Shown here: piece after piece, positions 1-5,010 of the stretch
Numbering within the stretch: the first letter of the stretch is position 1
Layout of the letters: every line of letters begins with the position of its first letter
Assembly (NCBI GenBank): GCA_002390675.1
Contig: DGPZ01000037.1
Coordinates: 1-5,066, forward strand
Direction of reading: 5' to 3'
Source: Deltaproteobacteria bacterium UBA4427
GTDB taxonomy: Bacteria; Myxococcota_A; UBA9160; UBA4427
DNA: 5,066 nt
Position numbers and translations under genes: made by a program
Notes under the pieces: model-generated
Told to the model about the DNA's origin: nothing
What the model saw: the letters and a program-made list of their open reading frames with translations, nothing else
Database searches by the model: none

Positions 1-1
1 T

Positions 2-499
2 CTCTCCGAGCCGTGGAGTGCGCCAGAAGAGGTTCGACAGAATCGCTTCCAGATCATCATTCTCGACGTCTCTCCTGAGTCGGGTGGTGCGGAAGCGCTC
101 GCTGCGATTCGTGATTTCGATACCGATATCTGTGTCATCGCCACGACCGGCCTTGCCTCTGTTGCAGCGGCTGTCGAGACCATGAAGCACTCCGCCTTTC
201 ACTATCTCCAGAAGCCGCTTGAGACCGAAGAAGTTCTCGCCGTCGTGGGTGAAGCGATTCGCGACCGCGGCTTGCTCGTCGATCTCGAGACGCATCTCAA
301 CAGCGAGGTCGGTCGACGCATTCGCACCATGCGACATGAGTCGGATCTGACCTTGAAGCAGCTTGCGAATCGGACGGGGCTTTCGGTGAGTTTGATTTCT
401 CAGATTGAGCTGGGAAAGAGTGCGGCGTCGATGTCGACCATGCATAAGCTCGCGGCGGCCCTGGGCGTAAAGATGACCTACTTCTTTGAGACCTTATAA
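2..499 (+). CDS. Response regulator with XRE-type DNA-binding domain (N-terminus outside window)
   Basis: The frame is open from the window edge, so the start and the acidic pocket of the receiver lie upstream; 165 residues are visible. Residues 18-72 are the second half of a CheY-like receiver. They show the phospho-acceptor Asp in IIILDVSP (D22), the conserved Thr in VIATTG (T49), an NtrC-like SVAAAVETMK helix, and the conserved Lys in YLQKP (K71). A short linker leads to a Cro/C1 helix-turn-helix at about 103-165 (VGRRIRTMR, TLKQLANRTGLSVSLISQIE, then a second helix pair). It ends in FFETL as XRE domains often do. The Asp-to-Pro loop (DVSP) looks one residue shorter than the usual D-x-x-M-P. 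Phosphorylation by an unseen sensor kinase would be expected to control DNA binding. Its target is unknown; the operon 390 bp downstream is one candidate. The domain calls are firm. Receiver-XRE fusion is less common than the NarL, OmpR or NtrC types. Confidence 0.85.
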   Translation, partial: LSEPWSAPEEVRQNRFQIIILDVSPESGGAEALAAIRDFDTDICVIATTGLASVAAAVETMKHSAFHYLQKPLETEEVLAVVGEAIRDRGLLVDLETHLNSEVGRRIRTMRHESDLTLKQLANRTGLSVSLISQIELGKSAASMSTMHKLAAALGVKMTYFFETL

Positions 500-526
500 G
501 CGGAAGCGCTGAGCACCGCACCTTCA

Positions 527-595
527 TGCGCCTCGGCGCGTCGCTGTCCTCGCCCTACAAGGAGTAGGGCTGCGGGTGCGACGCGCCGAGGCGCA
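527..595. repeat. Nested stem-loop (18-bp outer stem, 7-bp inner stem)
   Basis: Bases 527-544 and 578-595 are a perfect 18-bp GC-rich inverted repeat (left arm TGCGCCTCGGCGCGTCGC). Inside it, GCCCTAC at 552-558 pairs with GTAGGGC at 564-570 around the loop AAGGA. The structure begins 27 nt after the stop of the regulator gene. No T-run follows the right arm, so it is not a canonical intrinsic terminator. It could be a Rho-associated 3'-end hairpin, an mRNA-stabilising structure, a dispersed palindromic repeat or a protein-binding site. The pairing is seen directly; the role is not known. Confidence 0.75.
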
Positions 596-599
596 CGAA

Positions 600-891
600 T
601 CTGCGGCACTCATCACGCCCGGAAGCCTTCGATGTGGGGTGGTGTTGCGCGCGGCTTCGGTTTGGCCCGTTTGGCTGGGTGCCGCTTTGCGGCGGCGGCT
701 TTGCCGCGGGGTTGGCGGTTTTGTGGGGAGCTAGGTAGACAGATAAATGGATTGGGCGTCTTTGAGCTTTGGCTTGGGGGCGCTTTTTTGTTTGGGGCTC
801 GGATATTTGAAGCCGGTGCTGTGGTGCCGCTTTCAGGCTTGCGGCGGGTTGCTTTGCCCACCGGTTAGGAGGAGAGCTAGCTAGAGCGAAG
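600..891. other. Non-coding G/T-biased low-complexity spacer
   Basis: This stretch upstream of the aldolase has no convincing gene. The plus strand is strongly enriched in G and T, with recurring TTTGG, GGTTTG and GCTTTG words. Two short hairpins share a TTT loop: GCCGC-TTT-GCGGC at 681-693 and GCGGC-TTT-GCCGC at 695-707. Open frames on both strands are low-complexity (Gly/Leu/Phe/Ala on plus, Lys/Pro/Ala on minus) and lack placed ribosome binding sites. I found no good sigma-70 promoter; TTTTGT (719-724) with GATAAA (742-747) is too poor to annotate. An operon promoter should lie here or just upstream. Confidence 0.5.
867..874 (+). promoter_or_regulatory. Strong Shine-Dalgarno-like AGGAGGAG at unusual distance
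   Basis: AGGAGGAG is a near-ideal anti-16S match, but the first start-like codon after it in any frame is GTG at 892, 17 nt beyond. That is longer than the usual 5-10 nt. Between them is the palindrome AGCTAGCT (875-882), which gives little compaction. It may be the real site of the aldolase with relaxed spacing, or a chance purine run. Confidence 0.35.
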
Positions 892-2049
892 GTGGGGGCT
901 GAAGGGCGCTATGGTGTGGCGGCGCGGGAATGCGTGGAGGGTGGATCGATTCGTAGTGTTGAGGAGTCGCGACCAAAGCCGGGGTTGTCGGTACCGGTGA
1001 TTACTGTGCTCGATGAGGAGGGTCGCCTTATCGAAGAGGACCAGAGAGAGCTCGTACGTCATGTGATCCAGGATGGGTCTGGCGCGGATATTATTTTTTC
1101 GGCGGGGACGACGGGCGAGTGGGACAAGGTCGATAACGACACCCGCCAGAGCGTGATCCGTGTTTGTGCGGAAGAGGTTGCGAGGCTGAATGTTGGGCTT
1201 ATCGCGAATAGCGGTGTGGCGGTTGAGAGCTGGGCTGGCGTGACCGCGCCTACGGCGCAGGACACTTTGGCGAACCTTGAATATGCGATCGATTGCGGTG
1301 TCGATGCTGCAGTGATTGCCCCGCTTTCGATTCAGGGCGTTCCAGATCCGGTCAAGTTTGTTCTGCGCGATGTAGCGGATCTTTTGGATGCGAGGACGCG
1401 GCGCATACCGATTTTTCTTTACGACAATGCCGATATCGCGATCGATCCGTCCATTCCACATATTCGAACGAAGCAGGTCAAGGCGATGAGTCGACTCGAT
1501 TTCGTTCGTGGTATTAAGGTCTCGGCTTCAAATAAGGTGTTAGGCAACTACACGCGGGCGGCGAATAGCTTCAAGGATCGCGGCGAATTCGGTATCTATA
1601 TCGGGAATGCGAAGCTGATCTTCGACATCTACCGACCCTATAGTGGACTCACAGGCGTGATCCGGGAGCATTGGGATCGCTGGCGCCGCGCCGGTGGCAT
1701 GCCGGTCGGTGTCGTGGCGGGTCCGGCGAATGCGATGCCTCGGGAATGGGCTTGGGCTTGGCAGGTTTGCCGCGCGGGCGATGAAGAGCGAATGGATACA
1801 GCCCAGCGTGTCGTGGATGCCTTTCGCGACTGCACGGTCGCACCAAGTGGAAAGCGAACGCTCGCAGGAATTAAACGGGCGCTCTACAGCGAAGGGGTGA
1901 TCTCGAGCGCGTGTGTTGCGAAGGGCACGCCGGAGATGACTGCGGAGGACGCGATACATTTCGATGCGGCCTTCGAAGGTGTGAAGTCCCTCGTCGCGCA
2001 GGAAGTAGGCAAGAATTGGCGGACGCGATTCGAAAAGCGAGCCGGCTGA
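892..2049 (+). CDS. Divergent DapA/NAL-superfamily class I aldolase
   Basis: This is a TIM-barrel, Schiff-base aldolase of the dihydrodipicolinate synthase / N-acetylneuraminate lyase superfamily, expected in the cytoplasm. The first strand is LSVPVITVLDEEG (about 32-44). The substrate-loop motif AGTTGEW (71-77) matches GTTGES. FLYDNADIA (175-183) carries the active-site Tyr177, and VRGIKVSASNK (205-215) carries the Schiff-base Lys209. GVVAGPANAMPREW (273-286) matches the late G-x-x-S-x-x-x-N-x-x-P segment. At 385 residues it is longer than the usual ~290-300, with about 30 extra N-terminal residues and an extended C-terminal half. The position of DHDPS Tyr107 (usually PYY, here APLSIQG) lacks Tyr, and the Arg138 position after Tyr177 is Ile182. 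Lysine biosynthesis is therefore unlikely. The start is uncertain: GTG 892 is used, while GTG 916 has GAAGGG 9 nt upstream and GTG 934 is also in frame. It heads an operon with a sugar kinase and an isomerase, which suggests cleavage of a 2-keto-3-deoxy sugar acid to pyruvate and an aldehyde. The fold call is good; the substrate is inferred. Confidence 0.85.
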   Translation: MGAEGRYGVAARECVEGGSIRSVEESRPKPGLSVPVITVLDEEGRLIEEDQRELVRHVIQDGSGADIIFSAGTTGEWDKVDNDTRQSVIRVCAEEVARLNVGLIANSGVAVESWAGVTAPTAQDTLANLEYAIDCGVDAAVIAPLSIQGVPDPVKFVLRDVADLLDARTRRIPIFLYDNADIAIDPSIPHIRTKQVKAMSRLDFVRGIKVSASNKVLGNYTRAANSFKDRGEFGIYIGNAKLIFDIYRPYSGLTGVIREHWDRWRRAGGMPVGVVAGPANAMPREWAWAWQVCRAGDEERMDTAQRVVDAFRDCTVAPSGKRTLAGIKRALYSEGVISSACVAKGTPEMTAEDAIHFDAAFEGVKSLVAQEVGKNWRTRFEKRAG

Positions 2050-2050
2050 A

Positions 2051-3091
2051 ATGGCGCGCTCGGAAGCGTCCGGGGGCCGTCGCGGGCAACAGGATCTCGC
2101 GTTAGTCGGCATAGGCAGTATGGTTCTCGACCGAATGCATCGCACTCGGCGCCTGCTTGGCCCCAACGAAAAGGGACTTCTCGATTCGATTCCCGACTTC
2201 GGCCCGGTACAGACCTGTATAGGCGGCGTGCTGCTGAACCAGCTTGGTTGGGCCCGGCTCTTTGGGATTAGTGTCGGAATTTTCGGGCGGCAGGCGGATG
2301 ATGATTCGGGTCGGGTGCTGCGTGCCGCGATGAAGGACTCTGGAATCGAAACGCATCTCGATCTTTCAGGGGGAGCTAGCTCGCTGGCGGAGATCTTCGT
2401 GGATCACGAAGGTGAGCGCGCGATCTATATGGCCGCGGGCGCCACGGCGGAGACTACGGCAGCGCACGTCCGGGAAGACCATTCGGAATTTATTGCTCGC
2501 GGCTTACGACTAACAACAGAAGTGTCGCAGCTACCCTTGGATGCGACCCTTGAAGCTTTGCGTGTCGCTCATGAGCACGGACTTGCGACGGTGGTCGATT
2601 TAGATGTTTTGCCGAGTGACGCGATCAAGGGGCTCGGAGATCAGTCGACATTGAACGCGGTGCTTAGAGAAGCGGATTTGCTGAAGCCGACCACGCTTGC
2701 TGCACGCGAGCTTTTTCCCGAGATCGGATCACTCCCCGATCTCGTGAGTGCGATTCGAAATGAATACGGAATCTCGACGATTGTGTTGACCGACGGCGAG
2801 AACGGATCCTTATTAGGCGATGCGGCCGGCAATCGATGGGTTGTGGCGTACTCGATCCCAAAGGTGGTGGATTCGACGGGAGCAGGCGATGCGTTCTTCG
2901 GCGGCTTCCTGGCGGGTGAGGCACTGGGTCTGGATTTAGAAGCGGCGGCCAAACTGGGCAATGCCTGTGGTGCCGCGTGTGTGGAGCAGATGGGTGCATT
3001 TCCCGAGGCCGCAGATGCGCTTCGCGAGCGCGCCCTCGAACTTTATGACGGCCCCGAGCCGTCCCATGAATTATGGAAGGAACTAACATGA
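2051..3091 (+). CDS. PfkB-family carbohydrate kinase
   Basis: This is an ATP-dependent sugar kinase of the ribokinase/PfkB family, 346 residues and complete. The N-terminal strand LALVGIGSMVLD (16-27) is followed by the sugar-binding di-Gly region CIGGVLLNQL (56-65) and a lid strand (about 110-127). LKPTTLAARELF (211-222) matches the family L-K-P-N-x-x-E segment. LTDGENGSLL (246-255) precedes the signature DSTGAGDAFFGGF (274-286), in which GAGD (277-280) forms the anion hole and Asp280 is the expected catalytic base. VVDLDVLPSD (182-191) recalls the D-x-D element of some keto-sugar-acid kinases but lacks their usual R-P-x-x-W continuation. No clear Shine-Dalgarno precedes ATG 2051. The gene starts 1 nt after the aldolase stop, so translation is probably coupled. 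The substrate cannot be read from the sequence. The context suits a free aldose or ketose released by the aldolase, such as D-arabinose; KDG and other sugar acids are alternatives. Confidence 0.92.
   Translation: MARSEASGGRRGQQDLALVGIGSMVLDRMHRTRRLLGPNEKGLLDSIPDFGPVQTCIGGVLLNQLGWARLFGISVGIFGRQADDDSGRVLRAAMKDSGIETHLDLSGGASSLAEIFVDHEGERAIYMAAGATAETTAAHVREDHSEFIARGLRLTTEVSQLPLDATLEALRVAHEHGLATVVDLDVLPSDAIKGLGDQSTLNAVLREADLLKPTTLAARELFPEIGSLPDLVSAIRNEYGISTIVLTDGENGSLLGDAAGNRWVVAYSIPKVVDSTGAGDAFFGGFLAGEALGLDLEAAAKLGNACGAACVEQMGAFPEAADALRERALELYDGPEPSHELWKELT
3077..3082 (+). promoter_or_regulatory. Ribosome binding site fixing the isomerase start
   Basis: AAGGAA lies 5 nt before ATG 3088, inside the end of the kinase gene. 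The earlier in-frame ATG at 3073 would place this site inside the coding sequence and has no comparable site of its own. ATG 3088 also makes the classic ATGA overlap with the kinase stop. Confidence 0.7.
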
Positions 3092-3708
3092 TCAATACTA
3101 CAGACGGCGGCCCCGGGGCAGCAGGACTGCGAGTGCTTGAGATAGCGGCACGGGAAATCGCGGCTTTATCGGAGCGACACGATGGCAAAGCGATTCAAGC
3201 GGCGGCGGAGTTGATCGAAGCGGCGGAGGCGGCTGGTGGTCGCGTGCATGTGACCGGCGTCGGGAAGCCGGAGCACGTGGCTCACTATGCGGCGAGTCTG
3301 CTCTCCTCGACGGGAACGCCGGCAACCTTTCTTCACGCGACGGAATCCCTGCACGGCAGCCTTGGGCAAATCGTGGCGGGCGATGTTGTGATCGCGATTA
3401 GCAATAGTGGGTCGACGTCGGAATGTCTGCTCGCGGTGGAGGCCGTGCGGGGGTATGGCGGTCGGCTTATCGCGGTGACCGGCGGCGTAGAATCGAAGCT
3501 GTCGAAAGCTGTCGATGTGACGCTTGATGCCGGCGTCTCGGAAGAAGGCGGTCCGCTTGGCCTCGCCCCTCGCGCGAGTGTGGCAGCGGAGATTTTGGTG
3601 CTGGCTGCGCTCGGTGCGGTCTTGCAAGAACGTCGGGGTCTCGATCGAGATTCCTATGCCGCACGGCATCCTGCAGGCGCGCTAGGAAAGCAGGCGCGCG
3701 GCGAGTAG
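3088..3708 (+). CDS. SIS-domain sugar-phosphate isomerase, KdsD/KpsF-like, without CBS domains
   Basis: This single-domain SIS protein of 206 residues closely follows the N-terminal half of arabinose 5-phosphate isomerases, which interconvert D-ribulose 5-phosphate and D-arabinose 5-phosphate. Family motifs in order are VTGVGK (55-60), SSTGTPATFLHATESLHG (73-90), AISNSGSTSE (103-112), EGGPLGLAPRAS (153-164) and HPAGALGK (194-201). E. coli KdsD catalysis uses, as I recall, Lys59, Glu111, Glu152 and His193. Here Lys60, Glu112, Glu153 and His194 fall at the same places shifted by one. The Ser that usually follows the motif Lys is Pro61, and the family T-S-S-T after LAP is R-A-S. The paired CBS domains of full-length KdsD (~328 residues) are absent and the gene ends cleanly at TAG. 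CBS-less family members are known. The last-gene position after a kinase suggests it acts on that kinase's product. Other SIS aldose-ketose isomerases, for example hexulose-phosphate types, are possible but fit the motifs less well. Confidence 0.9.
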   Translation: MINTTDGGPGAAGLRVLEIAAREIAALSERHDGKAIQAAAELIEAAEAAGGRVHVTGVGKPEHVAHYAASLLSSTGTPATFLHATESLHGSLGQIVAGDVVIAISNSGSTSECLLAVEAVRGYGGRLIAVTGGVESKLSKAVDVTLDAGVSEEGGPLGLAPRASVAAEILVLAALGAVLQERRGLDRDSYAARHPAGALGKQARGE

Positions 3709-3859
3709 AGGGATCAGGGGCTTTCGGTTCGAGATGGTCAGGACACCGCACTCGGACTGGTCTGAGTCAGGTGGGCGGTAAAAGCCGCTCTTCCCGTGGG
3801 ATTTCTAGGACTCTCGTGACTCCAGCGGGGCGCAAGCGAGATCTGCCTAGCCTCTGCCA

Positions 3860-3888
3860 TTGACGCTCGGGGGCCTCGATTCTAAGGT
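3860..3888 (+). promoter_or_regulatory. Possible sigma-70 promoter for the tRNA
   Basis: TTGACG (3860-3865) matches five of six consensus -35 bases. With a 17-nt spacer the -10 hexamer is TAAGGT (3883-3888), only three of six. Transcription would begin about 100 nt before the tRNA, so the 5' leader would be long and would include the 3904-3978 inverted repeat. A nearer option is ACTAAT (3980-3985, four of six), which has no good -35. Neither is strong. Confidence 0.25.
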
Positions 3889-3903
3889 CCGCCCTTCGAA
3901 ATC

Positions 3904-3978
3904 ACGCGCTCGTGGGATTCGGCTTCGTCCCCCAGGACGACTTGGTGTGGATTCATCCCGCTGCCGAAACGAGCGCGT
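3904..3978. repeat. 10-bp inverted repeat flanking a short hairpin, upstream of the tRNA
   Basis: ACGCGCTCGT at 3904-3913 is the exact reverse complement of ACGAGCGCGT at 3969-3978, 55 bp apart. Between them TCGTCC (3925-3930) pairs with GGACGA (3935-3940) around the loop CCCA. If transcribed as tRNA leader this could fold as a closed multi-stem element. It could also be an operator-like dyad. No known RNA family was recognised. Confidence 0.45.
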
Positions 3979-3994
3979 AACTAATCCATTTTAT

Positions 3995-4070
3995 GGGGCC
4001 GTAGCTCAGCTGGGAGAGCGTCGCGTTCGCAACGCGAAGGTCGGCGGTTCGAGCCCGCTCGGCTCCACCA
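3995..4070 (+). tRNA. tRNA-Ala (anticodon CGC)
   Basis: The cloverleaf is complete at 76 nt. The acceptor stem GGGGCCG (3995-4001) pairs with CGGCTCC (4060-4066) and includes G3-U70, the alanine identity pair. The D arm is GCTC/GAGC (4004-4007, 4016-4019). The anticodon stem TCGCG/CGCGA closes the loop TTCGCAA with anticodon CGC at 4028-4030, reading GCG codons. The T arm GGCGG/CCGCT has loop TTCGAGC. Discriminator A is at 4067 and the CCA end (4068-4070) is encoded. No intron is present. Confidence 0.98.
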
Positions 4071-4075
4071 TATTT

Positions 4076-4093
4076 CGTGAAGACCTATTCACG
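4076..4093 (+). other. Short hairpin in the tRNA 3' trailer
   Basis: CGTGAA (4076-4081) pairs with TTCACG (4088-4093) around the loop GACCTA. It lies between the CCA end and the terminator. It may help 3' processing of the precursor or be incidental. It has no T-tract of its own. Confidence 0.45.
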
Positions 4094-4096
4094 GCG

Positions 4097-4136
4097 AAAC
4101 GGTGAGTACCTCCTAGGGTGCTCGCCGTTTTGTTTT
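4097..4136 (+). terminator. Intrinsic terminator of the tRNA-Ala transcript
   Basis: AAACGGTGAG (4097-4106) pairs with CTCGCCGTTT (4121-4130) with one G-U pair. The stem continues as TACC (4107-4110) with GGTG (4117-4120), including another G-U, to give 14 pairs around the loop TCCTAG. The T-rich tail TTTTGTTTT (4128-4136) follows. It also sits 20 bp beyond the stop of the convergent membrane-protein gene, but the opposite strand lacks an equally good T-tract. Confidence 0.88.
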
Positions 4137-4156
4137 GGGCCCTCGGCACCACAGGC

Positions 4157-4999
4157 TCAGCTGAGCCCCTGATGAACGAGACTTGCTAGCGCCCCAACCA
4201 GCAGAGCTCCGTCGACACCGAGATGTCCGTAATGCTCCGTCGGGCGGAAGAATCCGAGCGCCAGTAGCTCGCAGGCTGGGATCCACGCCAGGGCTAGAAA
4301 GGAAGTGGGACCAGCAAGAGCGAGCGCTAGTCCGGCGAGAGCGACGATCCGTCCAAGAATCAGCACACGCCTCGGTTCGCTTCGTAGGAGATGGGCCTCG
4401 TTGTCGCGTAGATTCGATGCGATGAGGTTCGATGCGACGCTGGCGAAGAGGATCGCGGCGAGGAGGGCTGCGGCGCGGGGCTCCCTTTGGGTAGCGTCGA
4501 GCGCGAGCCACGGAATGCCGCCGCAGACGGCGGTCCATGCGAGAGAGACGTAGAGCGTTTTGATCGCGGCGATAGTTTTTAATCGGCGATGTAGAAGGCC
4601 CAATCCTCCGACCGCAGCGCAGAGCAGCCCGATTCGAAGGGGCGCCGTTGCGAGCGAGATCAATAGAATAAGGCCCGCGAGGCCTGTAGCGCTCCCGATG
4701 GCCGTTGCGTATTGGTCCGTGAAAGCGGTCCGAAGAGGCGAGGTCTGACGATCGCGTTGACGATCACGCAGGCGGTCGACGCCGTAGACCACGAAGCTGC
4801 CCGCGGCCGCTAGGACGGCGAAGTGAAGCTTCTCACGTGACGTCAGATCGGAATCGAGGGCGCGACTCGAAACGAGTGAGAAAGTGAAGGCGATCGCGGC
4901 CGGGAAGAGCGCCGAAAACGCGAGGGCATCCGCAACCGCTCCGCCGGTGGCGTCGGATTTAGATTTGCTGGTCATTCCATTTCGTGGGGGCAATGTCAT
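4157..4999 (-). CDS. UbiA-like polytopic membrane protein with altered Asp motifs
   Basis: The 280-residue protein is very hydrophobic, with about eight or nine membrane spans (for example ALAFSALFPAAIAFTF at 25-40 and ILLISLATAP at 111-120). Its pattern recalls the UbiA prenyltransferase superfamily. A polar Asp-rich loop follows the second span, YGVDRLRDRQRD (72-83). A mid-protein element runs from TIAAIKTLYVSLAW (142-155). A second polar loop follows a later span, NLIASNLRDNEAH (191-203). The canonical first motif N-D-x-x-D-x-x-x-D reads D-R-x-x-D-x-x-x-D here, and the second D-x-x-x-D reads D-x-x-x-H. Mg-diphosphate binding is therefore uncertain. The start chosen is ATG 4999, which has GAAGG 6 nt upstream; an upstream in-frame TTG (5029) and a downstream ATG (4975) are alternatives. 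It converges on the tRNA and has no operon partner in view. It could be a divergent prenyltransferase or a non-catalytic relative. Confidence 0.72.
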   Translation of the reverse strand: MTLPPRNGMTSKSKSDATGGAVADALAFSALFPAAIAFTFSLVSSRALDSDLTSREKLHFAVLAAAGSFVVYGVDRLRDRQRDRQTSPLRTAFTDQYATAIGSATGLAGLILLISLATAPLRIGLLCAAVGGLGLLHRRLKTIAAIKTLYVSLAWTAVCGGIPWLALDATQREPRAAALLAAILFASVASNLIASNLRDNEAHLLRSEPRRVLILGRIVALAGLALALAGPTSFLALAWIPACELLALGFFRPTEHYGHLGVDGALLVGALASLVHQGLS

Positions 5000-5005
5000 G
5001 CTGGG

Positions 5006-5010
5006 CCTTC
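5006..5010 (-). promoter_or_regulatory. Ribosome binding site fixing the membrane-protein start
   Basis: On the minus strand GAAGG lies 6 nt before ATG 4999. The TTG at 5029 and the ATG at 4975 have no comparable site, so this supports the 280-residue form. Confidence 0.55.

Larger units (their letters stand above)
3709..3994. other. Intergenic spacer between isomerase and tRNA
   Basis: No gene is supported in these 286 bp. A short frame crosses it into the tRNA on the plus strand and is not credible. No clear intrinsic terminator follows the isomerase; the small GCGG/CCGC hairpin at 3775-3788 has no T-tract. The second half holds a possible promoter and an inverted repeat with a nested hairpin, listed separately. 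Confidence 0.6.

Noticed and set aside
613..861. Minus-strand frame rich in Ala, Pro, Lys and Arg, superficially like a histone-H1-type tail protein
   Set aside because: It is the complement of a G/T-biased low-complexity tract, starts at a GTG with no ribosome binding site, and has no recognisable domain.
747..884. Small plus-strand frame of 45 codons with a hydrophobic segment resembling a membrane peptide
   Set aside because: G/T-rich DNA gives Leu, Phe, Gly and Val automatically. There is no good ribosome binding site, and the frame ends in the operon leader.
877..1461. Long minus-strand frame opposite the aldolase
   Set aside because: Arg-, His- and Pro-rich shadow of a well-supported gene with superfamily motifs on the other strand.
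892..2049. Assignment of the aldolase as dapA (lysine biosynthesis)
   Set aside because: The Tyr107 and Arg138 equivalents are missing, the length is wrong, and the neighbours are sugar enzymes.
3995..4070. tRNA-Ala as an integration site for a mobile element
   Set aside because: No integrase gene, no repeat of the tRNA 3' end elsewhere in the window, and an intact terminator directly downstream.
3860..4105. Plus-strand frame spanning the spacer and tRNA
   Set aside because: It translates straight through a complete tRNA gene into its trailer, so it is a chance frame.
4154..4167. 14-bp perfect palindrome GGCTCAGCTGAGCC overlapping the stop of the membrane-protein gene, considered as its terminator
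   Set aside because: It gives only a 5-bp stem with a 4-nt loop and no T-run follows on the minus strand.
4746..4766. Direct repeat of TGACGATC in the membrane-protein gene
   Set aside because: It follows from the repeated Asp-Arg-Gln residues in the first Asp-rich loop and is short.
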